Of a DNA stretch of 64,000 nt, positions 1 through 12,212 are shown piece by piece; positions within the stretch are counted from its first letter, which is position 1, and each line of letters starts with the position of its first letter. The notes under the pieces are model-generated. The model was given only the letters and a program-made list of their open reading frames with translations. It did not search any database and was not told the origin of the DNA. Origin of the DNA: Saposhnikovia divaricata (taxonomy: Eukaryota > Streptophyta > Magnoliopsida > Apiales > Apiaceae). The translations under genes were made by a program, and so were the position numbers. Where the stretch lies: positions 10,034,001 to 10,098,000 of the forward strand of contig CM071595.1 of assembly GCA_036435485.1 (NCBI GenBank). Reading direction: 5' to 3'.

Positions 1-1494
1 ATTACCGAAGGTTTGTGGAAGGTTTTTCTACTATCTCTATGCCTTTGACACGGTTGAAGAGGAAGAATAATCGATTTGTGTGGACAAATGAGTGTGAGCA
101 GAGTTTTCAGGAATTGAAGAAGAGGTTGACTACAGCTCCAGTATTGACACTACCATCAGGGTCTGAGGGATTTGTTATTTATAGTGACGCTTCAAGAAAG
201 GGGTTAGGAGCGGTTTTAATGCAGCATGGTAAGGTGATTGCATATACATCTAGACAGTTGAAGACACATGAGGAAAATTACCCGACTCACGACTTAGAGT
301 TGGCAGCCGTCGTGTTTGCTCTAAAGTTATGGCGACATTATTTGTATGGGGTTTCTTGCGATATTTGGACTGATCACCAAAGCCTTAAATACATCTTCAC
401 CCAGAAGGAGCTGAATATGAGGCAACGGAGATGGCTTGAGTTGATTAAGGACTACGATGTGCAGATTCAGTATAAGCCTGGTAAGGCTAATGTTGTTGCA
501 GATGCACTCAGTCGCAAAAATTCTGGTCAGCTTTCTTTCTTGTTTGCATTACCTAATGAATTGCAAGAAGAAGTACAAATAATGGGGTTGGCTCTTGGTG
601 TGCGAGGTGTGGCTGGTGTGTTGGCTAATTTGCAAATGGAACCGACATTGATTTCTAGGATTAAGGAAGCACATAAGGAGGACTTAGAGATACAAGAGAT
701 TGTTCGAAATATTCAAGATGGTAAGCCATCAGATTTTAACGTGGATGATTATGGCGTTGTTTGGCTTTTGGGTCGATTGTGCGTTCCAAGGTCAGCTATT
801 CGAGAGGAGCTTTTGGCGGAAGATCATTACTCACCATTTTCTATACATCCCGGCAGTACCAAAATGTATAGGGACATGAAGGATCATTTTTGGTGGAGCG
901 GCATGAAGAAGGATATTGATGATTATGTATCAAAGTGTATAACTTGTCAACTTGTCAAGATTGAACACCAAAGGCCAGGTGGGGAATTACGTTCATTGGA
1001 TATACCCGAGTGGAAATGGGAACATATATGCATGGACTTCCTTATGGATTTACCTAGAACATTGAAGAAACATGATGCTATTTGGGTGGTCGTGGACTGA
1101 CTTACGAAATCTGCCCACTTTCTTGCAATTTGGGCAACTGATTCAGTTGACAAATTGGCTGAAATTTATAGAGATTAGGTTATGAGATTACATGGGGTTC
1201 CAGTTAGTATTGTTTCAGATAGAGATCCACGGTTTACATCTCGATTTTGGGAAGGATTTCAAAAGGCATGGGGTACTAAACTTAGTTTCAACACAGCATT
1301 CCATCCGCAAACAGATGGTCAATCGGAGAGAACCATTCAAACCTTAGAGGATATGCTGAGGGCTTGTGCACTAGATTGGGCTGGTAGGTGGGACGAACAC
1401 TTACCACTTGTGGAGTTTGCTTACAACAATAGTTGGCAAGCTAGTATTGGGATGGCACCGTATGAAGCTTTGTATGGGAGGAGATGTAGAACAC
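1..1494 (+). pseudogene. pol: Outer gypsy pol fragment: end of RT, RNase H, integrase zinc finger and core
   Basis: The frame reads YRRFVEGFST-type sequence from the end of reverse transcriptase. RNase H follows (VIYSDASRKGLGAVL, THDLELAAVVFAL, TDHQSLKYIF, and ADALSR at its end), then the integrase H2C2 finger (HPGSTKMYRDM to CITCQLVK) and the integrase core with aspartates in CMDFLMDLP and VSDRDPRF and glutamate in QSERTIQTLED. Two in-frame stops interrupt it: TGA at 1098-1100, just after IWVVVD, and TAG at 1176-1178. Both fit C-to-T changes. The frame is then cut at 1494 by the inner element and continues at 17533. The 5' end is missing because of the window edge. It cannot give a working polymerase-integrase. 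Confidence 0.9.
1490..1494 (+). repeat. Target-site duplication AACAC, left copy
   Basis: AACAC directly precedes the TGTAAGAACCC start of the inner element, and the same five bases follow its TGTTACA end at 17528-17532. Removing the insert and one copy restores an open integrase frame (RCRTPICWD-like) across the junction, which proves insertion into the outer element. Confidence 0.95.
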
Positions 1495-4400
1495 TGTAAG
1501 AACCCAGGTTTTTGTAATATTTCTAAAATGATCATAAACGGTGATTGGTGGAGGTTATGTAAAGTTTTAAGATCATATTATATGAATGAAGAAGTATTTA
1601 TACTTTTATGGATAAAGTATCGTTGTACCAAGAAGAAAGGGAATGTAGAAATTGTCAGATTACGTAGATTTTTACTTTTATTAAATATTGGTATAAATAT
1701 GGGATATTGAGGTTAAGAAAATCTTTAAGCTAAGTTAAATACCAAGGCAAGGAATTATGTAATTTATTAGAAGAATTTCAAAGGCAAATGTTCAAGAACG
1801 AGGAAAGAAATTTCTACGCGACGAAACGCTTTTACAAGAAAATCTCTAAAATTGCATATGGAATTAAATGGTAAGCATTGGTTGATTAATAGGTGAGTAA
1901 TATACCTGCAATTTACCATGTAATAGCCATGCAAGCCAAGGAGCATTGGATGCTAATCAAATAAGTCAAGTAGTGATTATTTAAACCAAGCATTGTATAC
2001 CACTTTTGGGACAAATTGCCAATTACCTTTCTTTGGCAAAATTACTTTGGAGATTACCTTGGGTAATTGATAAGTGCTGAAGTATGATTGATATACATCA
2101 ATTATACATATCATTTTATCAATTACATAAGAAAAGATAGCAAAAGCTCTCCCCCTCCATTTTCTCTATTTTCGGCCAAAAACAGAGCAGCCACTTCAAA
2201 CTGCCATAACTCCCTCATTTCTCAATGAAATTTTGTGTTCTATAGCTTTTTGGAAAGGTATTGAGATGCTCTACAACTCCTCTTTAGAATCCTCGTCCAG
2301 AAAATCAAGGTAAGACCCTCGTTTTTCCAGTTCTTTCAAGAGTGGTAATGCTGACTACGAAAATTTTTAAACTTGGTTGTTTAGGTTTTGAAGATTAAAG
2401 GTTGTTAAAGCTATCTAAGGTGTTTTTAAGGAAAGTCAAGCTTGGTTAAGGTTGTTAAGACTCCAAGGAAGGTAAAACACTCACACCCACCTTAAAACTT
2501 TATGAGCTATAAGTTGATTTGAAAGGTTGATGCAAGTATGTACATGTTTAAGGGGATTGTGATGTTTTAAGCTTTGTAAGTATGGGTAAAGTTTTGGATA
2601 GTGATAAATGGATGTTACCACTGGTCTTATAGATTCTTAATGATGTTTATATGATCTTGATGGTGTATGGTTGAATTAAGTGGTTAGATGGAGTTCATGG
2701 AATTTGGAAATGTTCGGTTTATAGTCGTTATAATGTCGAAATTTCATTAGATCATTTGAGCAGTTAATATCGAATTCAACAAATGTTTTCTTGGGAAGTT
2801 TTTGGCCATAAACCAGTAGGACTTGTTTTGTTGTTTGTTTTGACACCAAGATCATGTGATTACGATTTACGGTTTATGAGATATGCTCGTTTTAGTGAAA
2901 CCGGTTAAAACGGACGAATCGTTAAGATGGACTGACTTTACCAAGTCAAACGAGCCCTTTAAAAATGGTCTTTGATTATGAAATTTTTACAGGGGGTAAC
3001 TTAGTCAGTTGTTAAATCCCTGTAAAAATTTGAAGACAAAAGGCTTAATTTTCGATTTTATAGAAATGTTTAAGTCAAGAATGCGCATGAGAAACCACTG
3101 CAGAAAGAACTATATTTAGAGCAACAATTGAGCTAGCAAAAAGATGTTCTTAATTATGAAATTTGGATGAAAAATCCTCTGGACAGTTAAGAAGAAGTGA
3201 GAAAAAGAATTTCATGAAAAAGTTTATTTTTCAATTTTATAGAATTTTTCGAATCATAGTTGCGCAAGTGAAAAACCCTTTTAGGGGACGAATTAAGACG
3301 AACTTTAGTTTCGTTGAAAATGACCTTTAACGAAAGTCGTTATGAGACCAATAATTATCCAAAAGTGGTTAAAGGATATCATGGACTTATAATAAGCCAA
3401 ATGTGTAGTAAGGGTGTATTATTACGAAGTTGTGTCTTTACGTGAATAGTCGATTTGACGGGATCGTTTAACGAACTAACCGAACCGTATTGATTATTAT
3501 AGATCATCACACTAGAGACAGGGCCCAGACTATTCCGACATTATCAGGCAAGTTTTCGAAACTTGTACTTCAAGTATTTTCAAACTGTTGTTGTTGTGGT
3601 ATAACTGTTATGAACTATTTTAAATTTTTTTTTGCGAATCAGCATGAAATATATGGTTTATTTATGTTGATTTATAAACCTGTTTAGTAAGTACGTATGC
3701 ATGAATACATATATACATGTATGCGATGATGTGTTAAAAGTTCCAAGTAGGGTACGATAACACCCTTTCTTAGTAGGGGAGTCGGAGATATTTCGTCCGG
3801 TTAAGGACACAAAAACCCGGAAGTCACCGGAGATGTTAAATGACGTATATTTTGTTTTAAAAATTTTCCAATAGTTATAAATTGGATATTTCCGTGTTAA
3901 AAATCCTTTTAATGATGTTATTAAATATTATTTGAATATTTAATAATAAGTTGAATATTATTCCCGTTTGAGAATAATTATGAATGATTTTATTTAATAA
4001 ATATTATTTAAATATTTATTGAATATTCCAAGCTGATTATTGATTTAATAAATATTATTTTGAATATTGATTAAATATTTCAGGATGATTCAATAATCGT
4101 ATTATTTAATTTAAAAGTTATTTAGAACTTAAAAAAATTATTTTAAATATTTTCTGATCGTTGGAAAATTATTTAAAAATAGTACGGGTTTCCATTTCTT
4201 CACTAGTATAGCTTCATTCATAAAACGTATCACTATCTCGCTCAAACTCATTAAAATTCGGGAACCCAAGGTTTTGGGAGCTAGTATTAATTATTTTCTC
4301 CCTTCGCTACCAATAAGAAATGCACCCTACCTAGTAAGGAGGGGCTCAGGTTTGACTAAACACTCAAAAAAACTCCGACCAACTCCCAAATTATGTTTGA

Positions 4401-5503
4401 TGATGCGATTCTTAGTAATCAAAATCCGTTGACTAAAGTCAACCCACACATCAGAGTTACTTCCTCAATTACTCATGGAAGTAAAGTTAGTAATGATTAT
4501 CAAACCAGTTGTCAATCTTTCTGCTTGGGGGAAACTGAATTAAATTCTGTTCCTACGATGCATAGAATTCTCTCAGGGATTGGAGGAAGAGGGGACATCG
4601 CCTTCGGGCGTAGTCCAAATATTAAGGCCCATATGCGGTCAGGGTGCGACCCGATAAGGGAACGTCGTCCTTCTACTAGTAGAGAAGCAGAGGCACGATA
4701 TATTGGCTGATCACCAGATATCGTGGAAGAGGCTCCAGCATAATCCCATTCTTCCAATTGGAATTGTACTGTAACACTGTAATGAAAGCCTAGATGCTCA
4801 ATTACCGATAGTGTTAACAGAATGATGAACTATTCAAAGTACCTCAGAAATTCTTCGTTATATTTCTGGATAAAGAATGAAAAATGTTTAATGATGGTAC
4901 AATATCAGTATACAATATGGCATATGGTTTATGTTAACAAAAGTACTTTGAAAACTATTATTATATGGCTGAGCTGTATTGCTCACTCTTGCTTTTCTTT
5001 CATATATACCACCATACAACAACAGATATTCATGGCAAGAACAAGGCAGACCCTCCGCAAAAGCGTGCTAACCGGTCAGCAGTTTAGGAGACTGTTTACG
5101 AGGCAGGTACCAGGGCAGCACCCAGTAGCATTACCACAGGTGAGCAGACTAAGTTGGATAGGTTTACAGCTTAGGTTGGTTAGATTTATTTACAAGCATG
5201 ACTTGTGTAAGTTTCTGAAAACCAAACCTCTTTTTGGACGCAAGTGCCACCTTAGATGGTAATTCCTTTTTAAGTTGAACTTTTGAGATTATGACAATTT
5301 GGGTTTGTAATAACTATTTCAAGATGGTTGTAATAACTTAGTAATATTTTAATTTCGTCTCTGAGCCTATAATCTGTAAATGTTGAGTGTGATTGAGGGA
5401 TCACAACATACTAAAATGAAGATTAAGAATAATGAATATTAAAATGGGAATTAATGATAGAGTGACAGCCTGGATCTCCGACCCCGGATCTAGGGGTGTT
5501 ACA
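1495..5503 (+). repeat. 5' LTR of inner gypsy element
   Basis: It begins TGTAAGAACCC and ends GGTGTTACA, and is almost identical to 13510-17527. It is about 4.0 kb, unusually long for Ty3/gypsy. It holds an AT-rich segment rich in AATATT blocks at 3890-4170 and a GC-richer segment at 4560-4720. A TATATA at about 5002 is a possible promoter box, which would put the transcript start near 5035 (weak inference). Open frames inside (for example 4393-4710) match no family I know and look incidental. The 3' LTR has a roughly 9-bp extra ATGCAAG-type repeat near 13945. Confidence 0.95.
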
Positions 5504-5507
5504 GAAA

Positions 5508-5519
5508 TGGTATCAGAGC
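5508..5519 (+). promoter_or_regulatory. Primer-binding site, initiator tRNA-Met type
   Basis: TGGTATCAGAGC lies 4 bases after the 5' LTR end. It is the standard plant retrotransposon primer-binding sequence, complementary to the 3' end of initiator tRNA-Met. The leader that follows (5520-5678) holds no recognisable gene. Confidence 0.92.
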
Positions 5520-5678
5520 GTTAGGTTATAATCTCAGAGATGATAGGAAGGTTTAAGGACCCAAACCCTTACCGAAACATATTCGGACTAATAGACATAG
5601 CCCTAACAACCTTAAGCCCAATAAGGGAACTACTTATCAGAACCTCAAGGATAGTAACATTTTTCCCTTTTTGTGTAG

Positions 5679-6422
5679 ATACCCGAGGATGTAGAGCTAC
5701 CTGAGAGTTCGGAGCAGCGACATGATGATGCTCTTCTGAGAGCTGTAGATGAGCCTGATGTTGAGACAGAGAAAGAGATAGTCCAGGAGGAGGATCCCGA
5801 GGAGGATCCCAGAGCTGATGACCCTATTCCTGTAGAGGACCCAGTGGATTCAGATGAGCCAGATAGTGACCCAGAGGAGGACCCAATGGACGATGTTCCA
5901 GCTGACCCCACACCTAATGAGGAGCCTGAGGATGAGGAGGTGGTTTGGACTGATATCCCTATGCACTCCCCTCTCCTCAGAGAGGATTCATCCCCTAGTG
6001 GATTTCATTGGGATACAGATATGGATGGTGACTCAGAGGAGCCTATTTCAGAGGATGGAGAGACTGAGGTTGCCCCGGAGAGCGAACCGGTTAGTCCTCC
6101 CATACAGGTTGTTAGAGCCACTGAGTATGACTGGATGGTGACCCGTATGACCACCGACCTGGTGGCAGAGGAGGCCCGAGTAGCTGAGCTGAGGTTCCAG
6201 CTAGCTGAGGAGAGACGAGCGAGACTATACTCCCAGGGGAGAGCCTCTAGAGCTAGACAGATGAGGTGGGCAGTCCTGGGGATTGAGAGGAGGCCTCTCG
6301 CCCGACATAGAGCACTTCCACGTTCCCACCGCAGGAGGAGGATCCGCGGAAGTGATGCAGAGAGAGTCCTTTCGAGGACTATGCGCCGAGTTAGGGAGGG
6401 GATACGCTTTCACGCAGATTGA
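5679..6422 (+). CDS. Acidic/basic unknown frame between PBS and gag of inner gypsy element
   Basis: An open frame runs from just after a TAG at 5676 to TGA at 6420-6422, about 247 codons. It has no early ATG; the first one is at 5844 (MDSDEPDSDPEEDP, 192 aa). The first two thirds are very rich in Asp, Glu and Pro. Next comes a short helical segment (about EEARVAELRFQLAEERRARL), and then a strongly Arg-rich C terminus. No conserved domain is recognised. It lies between the primer-binding site and gag, where plant gypsy elements usually have only a leader. It could be an accessory protein, a detached gag N terminus or chance openness in a GA-rich leader. About 395 bases (6423-6817) with no gene separate it from gag. 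Confidence 0.4.
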   Translation: MPEDVELPESSEQRHDDALLRAVDEPDVETEKEIVQEEDPEEDPRADDPIPVEDPVDSDEPDSDPEEDPMDDVPADPTPNEEPEDEEVVWTDIPMHSPLLREDSSPSGFHWDTDMDGDSEEPISEDGETEVAPESEPVSPPIQVVRATEYDWMVTRMTTDLVAEEARVAELRFQLAEERRARLYSQGRASRARQMRWAVLGIERRPLARHRALPRSHRRRRIRGSDAERVLSRTMRRVREGIRFHAD

Positions 6423-6817
6423 TGGATGGTTGACCAGTTCAGTCTTCTAGTACAGAGGGATGTTGTAGTAGTTTTACTTTTGATAGCGATGTCAGTCCCG
6501 TAGTATATATCCTCCGGATAGAAAGACATGTTAACTTGCTTTTGATGTACTTTTATATATTTCATTCTTATGTTGTATTTGAAATCGTGACTCTGAGAAG
6601 TCACTAGCATTAATATGATGTAATTTTCGTTTGATTTAACAACTGTTTCCATTTAAGTTGTCATATACATATGATGCCATGATCGTTTGATAGCTATTTA
6701 TGAGGTGCATATATGCCTGTAAAAGATTTCACCTTCGAGGTGCAAATCACAGAAAACCAGACTAAGAAAAATGAGGAAACCCAAACAGAATTTTTATAAA
6801 TTTATACTTTCAGAAAA

Positions 6818-8760
6818 ATGCCACCAAGGAGAAACACAAGAACTCACCCTACCGAGTCCGCCACTCATGGTAGTAACCAACACAGGGAAGAAGAATGCCG
6901 TCACCCAGAACCGGAGGATGAGGGAGATGAGTACAATGAGTTTGAAGATGAGGATTATGAGGAAGAAGAAGAGGACCCTATGGAACAGTTTATGCGCCTG
7001 ATGAGGCCAAATCTGGAATGCCAGTCGTGACCCCAGCCACCACCCCGCGGCCCCAACAATGCAATAGCCAATGCCTTTAAGGCATTTAAATCAATTAAAC
7101 CCCCGAAATTCCAGGGGACAGTAGACCCCGTTGTGGCCAGGGCTTAGTTGAAGGAGATGGAAAAGACCTTTGAGATTATGGGCACTGAGGAAGCCCATAA
7201 AACTATTTTTGCTACATACCTGCTTAAGGGAGAGGCCAACTATTGGTGGGAGGCCAAGAAAAATGTGGAACCAGCTGGAGTGGTTACATGGGACAGATTC
7301 ACAGAGTTATTCTTGGAAAAGTACTTTCCAAGGTTTATGGAGACCCAGATGGAACTCAAGTTCCTAGAGCTTAAACAAGACAATATGACTGTAGCTGAAT
7401 ATGAGGCTAGGTTCACTGAGCTATCAAGGTTCGTTCCAGATTATGTGAACACTGAAATTGAGAGGACAAGGAGGTTTCAACAAGGATTGAAACAGTGGAT
7501 CCAGAACCGTGTTGCGGTGTTAGAAATTACAGATTACGCCACTCTAGTACAAAAGACGTCAATTGTGGAGGCAGGAAGTGAGCAGTCTCAGAAGGACAAG
7601 ATCATGAAGAAAAGGAAGTTTGAAAGTCGAAGTAGTGGTGCTGCAAGTGGGAGTTTCTCCAGCAAGTTTGTTAGAGGAACAGTGACCCAGCCAGCCAAAA
7701 GCACAGGGTTTAACAGAGCAGAAAGCAAGAGTGTTGGCCAAGGAGGTGGGTCAACCAGGGCACCCATATCAGGACAGTCGCGCCCTCCCCTACCTAATTG
7801 TAAGACTTGTGGGAAGAAACATTCAGGAGTATGTCTCCAGGGTACGACGACGTGTTTCAAGTGTGGACAGACCGGACACTATTCCAACAATTGCCCCCAG
7901 AGGAACTCAATCATGAAATGTTTCCAGTGTGGAGGTACGGACCACTGGAAGAAAGACTGCCCTAAACTGAAACCGACAGGATCAAGGATGAGCGGTATTG
8001 CATCCAATCGACCACCCACCGCTAGAACTTTCAACATGACCGTGCAAGATGCAGTGAGGGATGAAGATGTCATCGCAGGTACCCTCTCCCTTAACACCTT
8101 GAGTGCAAATACTTTGTTTGATTCTGGAGCTACTAAGTCTTTTATATCACAAGATTTTGCATTCAAACTAAACTTGAAACCAGAAATGTTAAAGGAACGA
8201 CTGATGGTAGAAATAGCTAACCATGAAGTGGTTCCTGTGAGCCAGATATACCCTAACTGCAATATAGTAATAGGAGGTCACCACTTTCAGGCAGACCTAA
8301 TTCCGTTTAAGTTAGGCGGATTCGATGTCATTTTAGGGATGGATTGGTTGGCAAGTAATGGTGCCCAGATTGATTGCAAGAGCAAGAAAGTTAGGATAAA
8401 GGTGTCAGGAAAGAAAGAGGTCATATTCAAAGGACAGCGACAGACTCAAAAATTCTTGACTGTTGCTCAAGCGAAAAAGTTAGTACGAAAGGGCAGCGAG
8501 ATCTACTTAGCTTATGTATTGGACACGAAGCAAAGAAACCCTGAACTGAAGGACATTCCAGTTGTCAGGGAATTTGAAGATGTGTTTCCAGAAGACCTTC
8601 CTGGGTTACCACCCGATAGGGAAATCGAGTTTGCGATAGAATTAGCACCAGGAACCGCACCAGTTTCTAAAGCCCCCTATCGATTGGCCCCCGTTGAGAT
8701 GAAAGAACTGGCCACTCAGTTGCAAGAACTGTTGGATAAGGATAAGACCAAGTGTGTCCC
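6818..8760 (+). pseudogene. gag: gag-protease of inner gypsy element (two stops, then frameshift)
   Basis: It starts at ATG 6818 (MPPRRNTRTHP). An acidic N-terminal stretch is followed by the gag core (PPKFQGT, WWEAKK, FLEKYFPR, RRFQQGLK), which forms the virus-like particle. Two CX2CX4HX4C knuckles follow (CFKCGQTGHYSNNC and CFQCGGTDHWKKDC), near 7852-7960. The aspartic protease shows its active-site triplet in LFDSGATKSFI and the later GFDVILGMDWL motif. In-frame TGA at 7028-7030 and TAG at 7145-7147 break gag; the second sits where related gags have Trp, consistent with TGG to TAG. The frame is lost at about 8740-8755, just before RT, by a small indel. The frame otherwise stays open to 8803, but the last residues are shifted sequence. 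Confidence 0.9.
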
Positions 8761-10116
8761 CATGGGGTGCCCCAGTGTTGTTTGTAAAGAAAAAGGATGG
8801 TAGTATGAGGCTATGTAAAGACTACAGAGAGTTGAATAAGTTAACCATTAAGAACAAGTACCCCTTGCCTAGGATTGACGACCTTTTTGACCAACTCAAG
8901 GGAGCAGTTCACTTTTCGAAGATAGACCTGAGAACGGGGTACCATCAGTTAAAGATCAAACCGGAAGATATACCCAAGACTGATTTTCGCACTAGGTACG
9001 GCCATTATGAGTTTCTAGTGATGTCCTTTGGACTGACTAACGCCCCCGCGACATTCATGGACTTGATGAACCGAGTATTCAAACAATACCTAGACAAGTG
9101 TGTCATAGTTTTCATTGACGATATTTTGATTTATTCAAAGACTGAGGAAGAACATGCGGAACACTTGAGGATTGTCCTAGGAATCCTGAGGGAAGAAAAG
9201 TTGTATGCCAAATTCTCTAAATGTGAATTTTGGTTGAGGGAGGTACAATTCTTAGGTCATGTGGTTAGTAGTGACGGAGTACTAGTTGACCCTACCAAAA
9301 TAGAGGCAATATCAAAATGGGAAAGACCGACCACCCCGACCGAAGTAAGAAGTTTCGTGGGACTAGCCGGGTATTATAGGAGGTTTGTCCAAGACTTTGC
9401 CAAACTGGCAGCCCCATTGACCCGACTCACCAGAAAGACTGAAAAGTTTGTATGGTATGAGAAATGTGACGAGAGCTTTCAAGAGCTAAAGAAAAGATTA
9501 ATGACCGCCCCAGTGCTAGCACTGCCAGATGATAAGGGGGACTTTGTGATCTATAGTGATGCATCGCATAAAGGACTAGGTTGCGTGCTCATGCAGCACG
9601 GTAAGGTGATTGCATAGTCTTCGCATTAAAGATATGGAGGCATTACCTATATGGAGAAAAGTGTGAAATTTACACAGATCATAAAAGCCTCACGTACATC
9701 TTTACCCAGAAAGAATTGAATATGAGACAGAGAAGATGGCTAGAGTTAATCAAGGATTATGATTGTGAGATTTGTTATCATCCAGGAAAGGCCAATGTGG
9801 TGGCCGATGCCCTTAGCAGGAAGGAAAGGCTCAAGATGATGACTTCAGCAGAAGAATTGATAAAGGAAATGGAGAAGCTAGAAATCGAAGTTAAGACATT
9901 GAGAAGTAGCCAAGAAGTGTTAATGGGAATTCAGATCCAGCCTCCATTATTGGAAAAGATTCGAATGTGCCAAGAGCAAAAGATGGAAGAAGAAAAGAAC
10001 TCGGAGGAAGAGATATTGATCGGGGAGGAAATTAAGTGCGAAAGAGATGCAGGAGGAATCATGAGATATGCAACGAGAATTTGGGTCCCAAATGTTCAGG
10101 AACTAAAGGATGAAAT
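8754..10116 (+). pseudogene. pol: Reverse transcriptase and RNase H of inner gypsy element (internal deletion)
   Basis: The RT palm and fingers are clear: SPWGAPVLFVKKKDGSMR, then KYPLPRIDDLFDQL, DLRTGYHQ, SFGLTNAPATF and the catalytic VFIDDILIYS. The thumb-connection part ends RSFVGLAGYYRRF. RNase H begins VIYSDASHKGLG and stops at TAG 9615-9617. It resumes in another frame at 9617 with VFALKIWRHYLYG. Compared with the outer copy, about 25 residues (ASRQLK to LELAA) are missing, so this is an internal deletion of roughly 75-80 bases. The second part runs through TDHKSL and ADALSR towards the integrase finger until a solo LTR interrupts it at 10117. Confidence 0.9.
10112..10116 (+). repeat. 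Target-site duplication GAAAT, left copy
   Basis: GAAAT precedes TGTTCGC at 10117 and recurs at 12208-12212 after the ATCA end. Removing 10117-12212 rejoins the integrase frame (KDEI to LYEGHN), which confirms the insertion. Confidence 0.9.
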
Positions 10117-10897
10117 TGTTCGCTATTTTCTCTACGCAAGTATACGCAGTCCAAAAGCAATATAGGGAAATAAGGATCGTTCCCACGAAGACTTGGTGTA
10201 TTTAAGTAAATATGTTTATTCAACAACGTTCGGTTAATTATAGAAGCTTGAACAACGAAATGGTTGGTTTGTTCAAATCACAATTAATTAATGAAATAAC
10301 GACTAAAAATAATATGATAAAGATTTTATATATGAGATAAACATGGGATTCTAATTTCATTATTTATTTCATTTAGAATTGATGCCTTAATGTAAAGTGA
10401 TTCTGATAATTATGAAAGCTAGCCGGGAACACGAAACTAATATAAGCGCCTTTCAGCCTTAACTTATATCAAACCATACAAACATCCACTTAAAAAGATA
10501 GAAGTTGTGTGGACACCATTTATGTCTAGACCCTATATGTCTATAAGATTTGAAAACATAACTGGTTTACGAATAAATTCCTTATTTTTGGCTACACAGG
10601 GCGATGTGATCCAAAACCCTACCACTAATCGTAATTATATATGAAAATTACGAACCTGTGCTAACATGGCAAATTCTAAATTCTCAAATCCACTTTCGCA
10701 TTCATTAAGAATTAATAATTTAGATGATAGCTACGCATCTAATAAATTAAGCACAACCACGTTAGGCAATCGGAAATTTTTATCATAACACAATTTATTA
10801 AGGCATCGAATTACTAAATTACGAAAATAAATCCATTAGAATCCCATGACGGCGATTAGTTCATAATTAAACGAATCGTCATCATGGGATTAATTGA

Positions 10898-10944
<47 letters not shown>

Positions 10945-12207
10945 TAATAATAATAATACTAATAACAACAATAATAAAACTAAATTAAAAATTACGATAA
11001 ATTAAATATGAAAATTATAAGAGTTTAGAAACTAAAACCGAAATAATTTCCACTTGCAAGAAACGAGCACTCCGATAATTCCCTGTAAAATAAGAAATTA
11101 GAAAAAAAAAACCGAAATAGCTTCCACCGAAAGAGAAGAGCACTCCAAATAATTCCCGTAATTTCTTCAACCAAAATAACACTTATACTAAAATTTGCCA
11201 AAAATTAAAGTGTATAAAAACAAACTTAATATTACAAGAACTAGAGAAAATTACAAGAGAGAATGATGCTCTCCAAAATGTTGTGTGGAAATAAGCTCAA
11301 GATCTAGGCCTATTTATAGCAAAAATTTGAACACAAAAATAATAAAATAAAAATGAAAAGAAGTAAAAAGAAATCAAGAAATTAAAACAAATAAAAAGCA
11401 ATCAGCACATTTTTAAAAAAAAACAACCGAAAGCAACCAACCACCCCACTAAAACCCTTCTGCACACGATGAAAATCGATCACCAGACTCGTGGCAGGCG
11501 CTTGCCACGCACGCGCTACTTGGATGGCTTTAAAGCTGGCGCGTGGCTCCCACGCGCTCGTGGGAGCGTGACCACCTGCAACGCCCACCTGCTCAGTGCT
11601 TCTTCATTGGCTTACTTTCATAATTCAATATGCCGACAGTCTGCTTTTGGCCGAATGTGCATTATTTTTATATTTTGTTTTTCTTTTCCTTTTGTTAATT
11701 CAATTTGTACAGGAATAAATTGGAGGCTTGCTACAATTTCAACAAAACATATTTAATTAATAATTAATTAATTTAATTATGAAATTATAAAAATAAATAT
11801 CTAAAATTTATTAGATATTTATAAATATAATTTTCTAATTAAATAAAATATTTTTTAATATAAATAAATCCTTAAATCCTAAGCTGCGGTCTCTGGAGGA
11901 TCTGAAACCGGACTCCTTTCGCTTAACGAAAAATATAACAATTCCAACCGGGGTTTCAGCATTAAGAATATATTAATCAGAATTTCTTTATGACAATTCT
12001 TTTTCCTCGCAGCCAATCCACTTGATAAAATTGAAATAGAAATCCACCGTTTTTAGCCTTTTATTGCCACAATACCTAAAGTTGCGAGATCTGCACAACA
12101 AATAATTAATCAAAAAAAACGAATTAAAAGACACAACATATTTAAGGATAAACCGCCAATCTAGGCCCGATTAGTGCAAAATAAGTGGATATAAAATCCA
12201 CTTATCA
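10117..12207 (-). mobile_element. Solo LTR (2.1 kb) inserted in inner gypsy pol
   Basis: It has TG...CA ends and a 5-bp duplication (GAAAT), with no primer-binding site, purine tract or coding frame, so it is best read as a solo LTR. On the minus strand it starts TGATAAGTGGATTTTATATC, whose first 27 bases form a near-perfect palindrome. On the same strand a GCTATAAATAGGCC box (plus 11304-11317) lies about 900 bases in, which supports minus orientation. A long AAT microsatellite (10899-10976) lies inside. A large non-autonomous element is possible but would need two repeats, and only one is seen. The parent family is not identified. Confidence 0.85.
10899..10976. repeat. (AAT)n microsatellite
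   Basis: About 25 AAT units with a few AAC or ACT interruptions lie within the solo LTR. Length variation between individuals would be expected. Confidence 0.95.
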
Positions 12208-12212
12208 GAAAT
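12208..12212 (+). repeat. Target-site duplication GAAAT, right copy
   Basis: It matches 10112-10116 and flanks the solo LTR. Confidence 0.9.

Noticed and set aside
4393..4710. 105-aa frame found in both inner gypsy LTRs (also 16417-16734)
   Set aside because: It is kept in both places only because the LTRs are copies of each other. It has no recognisable domain, and LTRs are normally non-coding.
4822..5262. 146-aa frame near the end of the inner gypsy 5' LTR
   Set aside because: Its equivalent in the 3' LTR is cut short by a stop, the composition is unlike a conserved protein, and it lies in the presumed promoter and leader.
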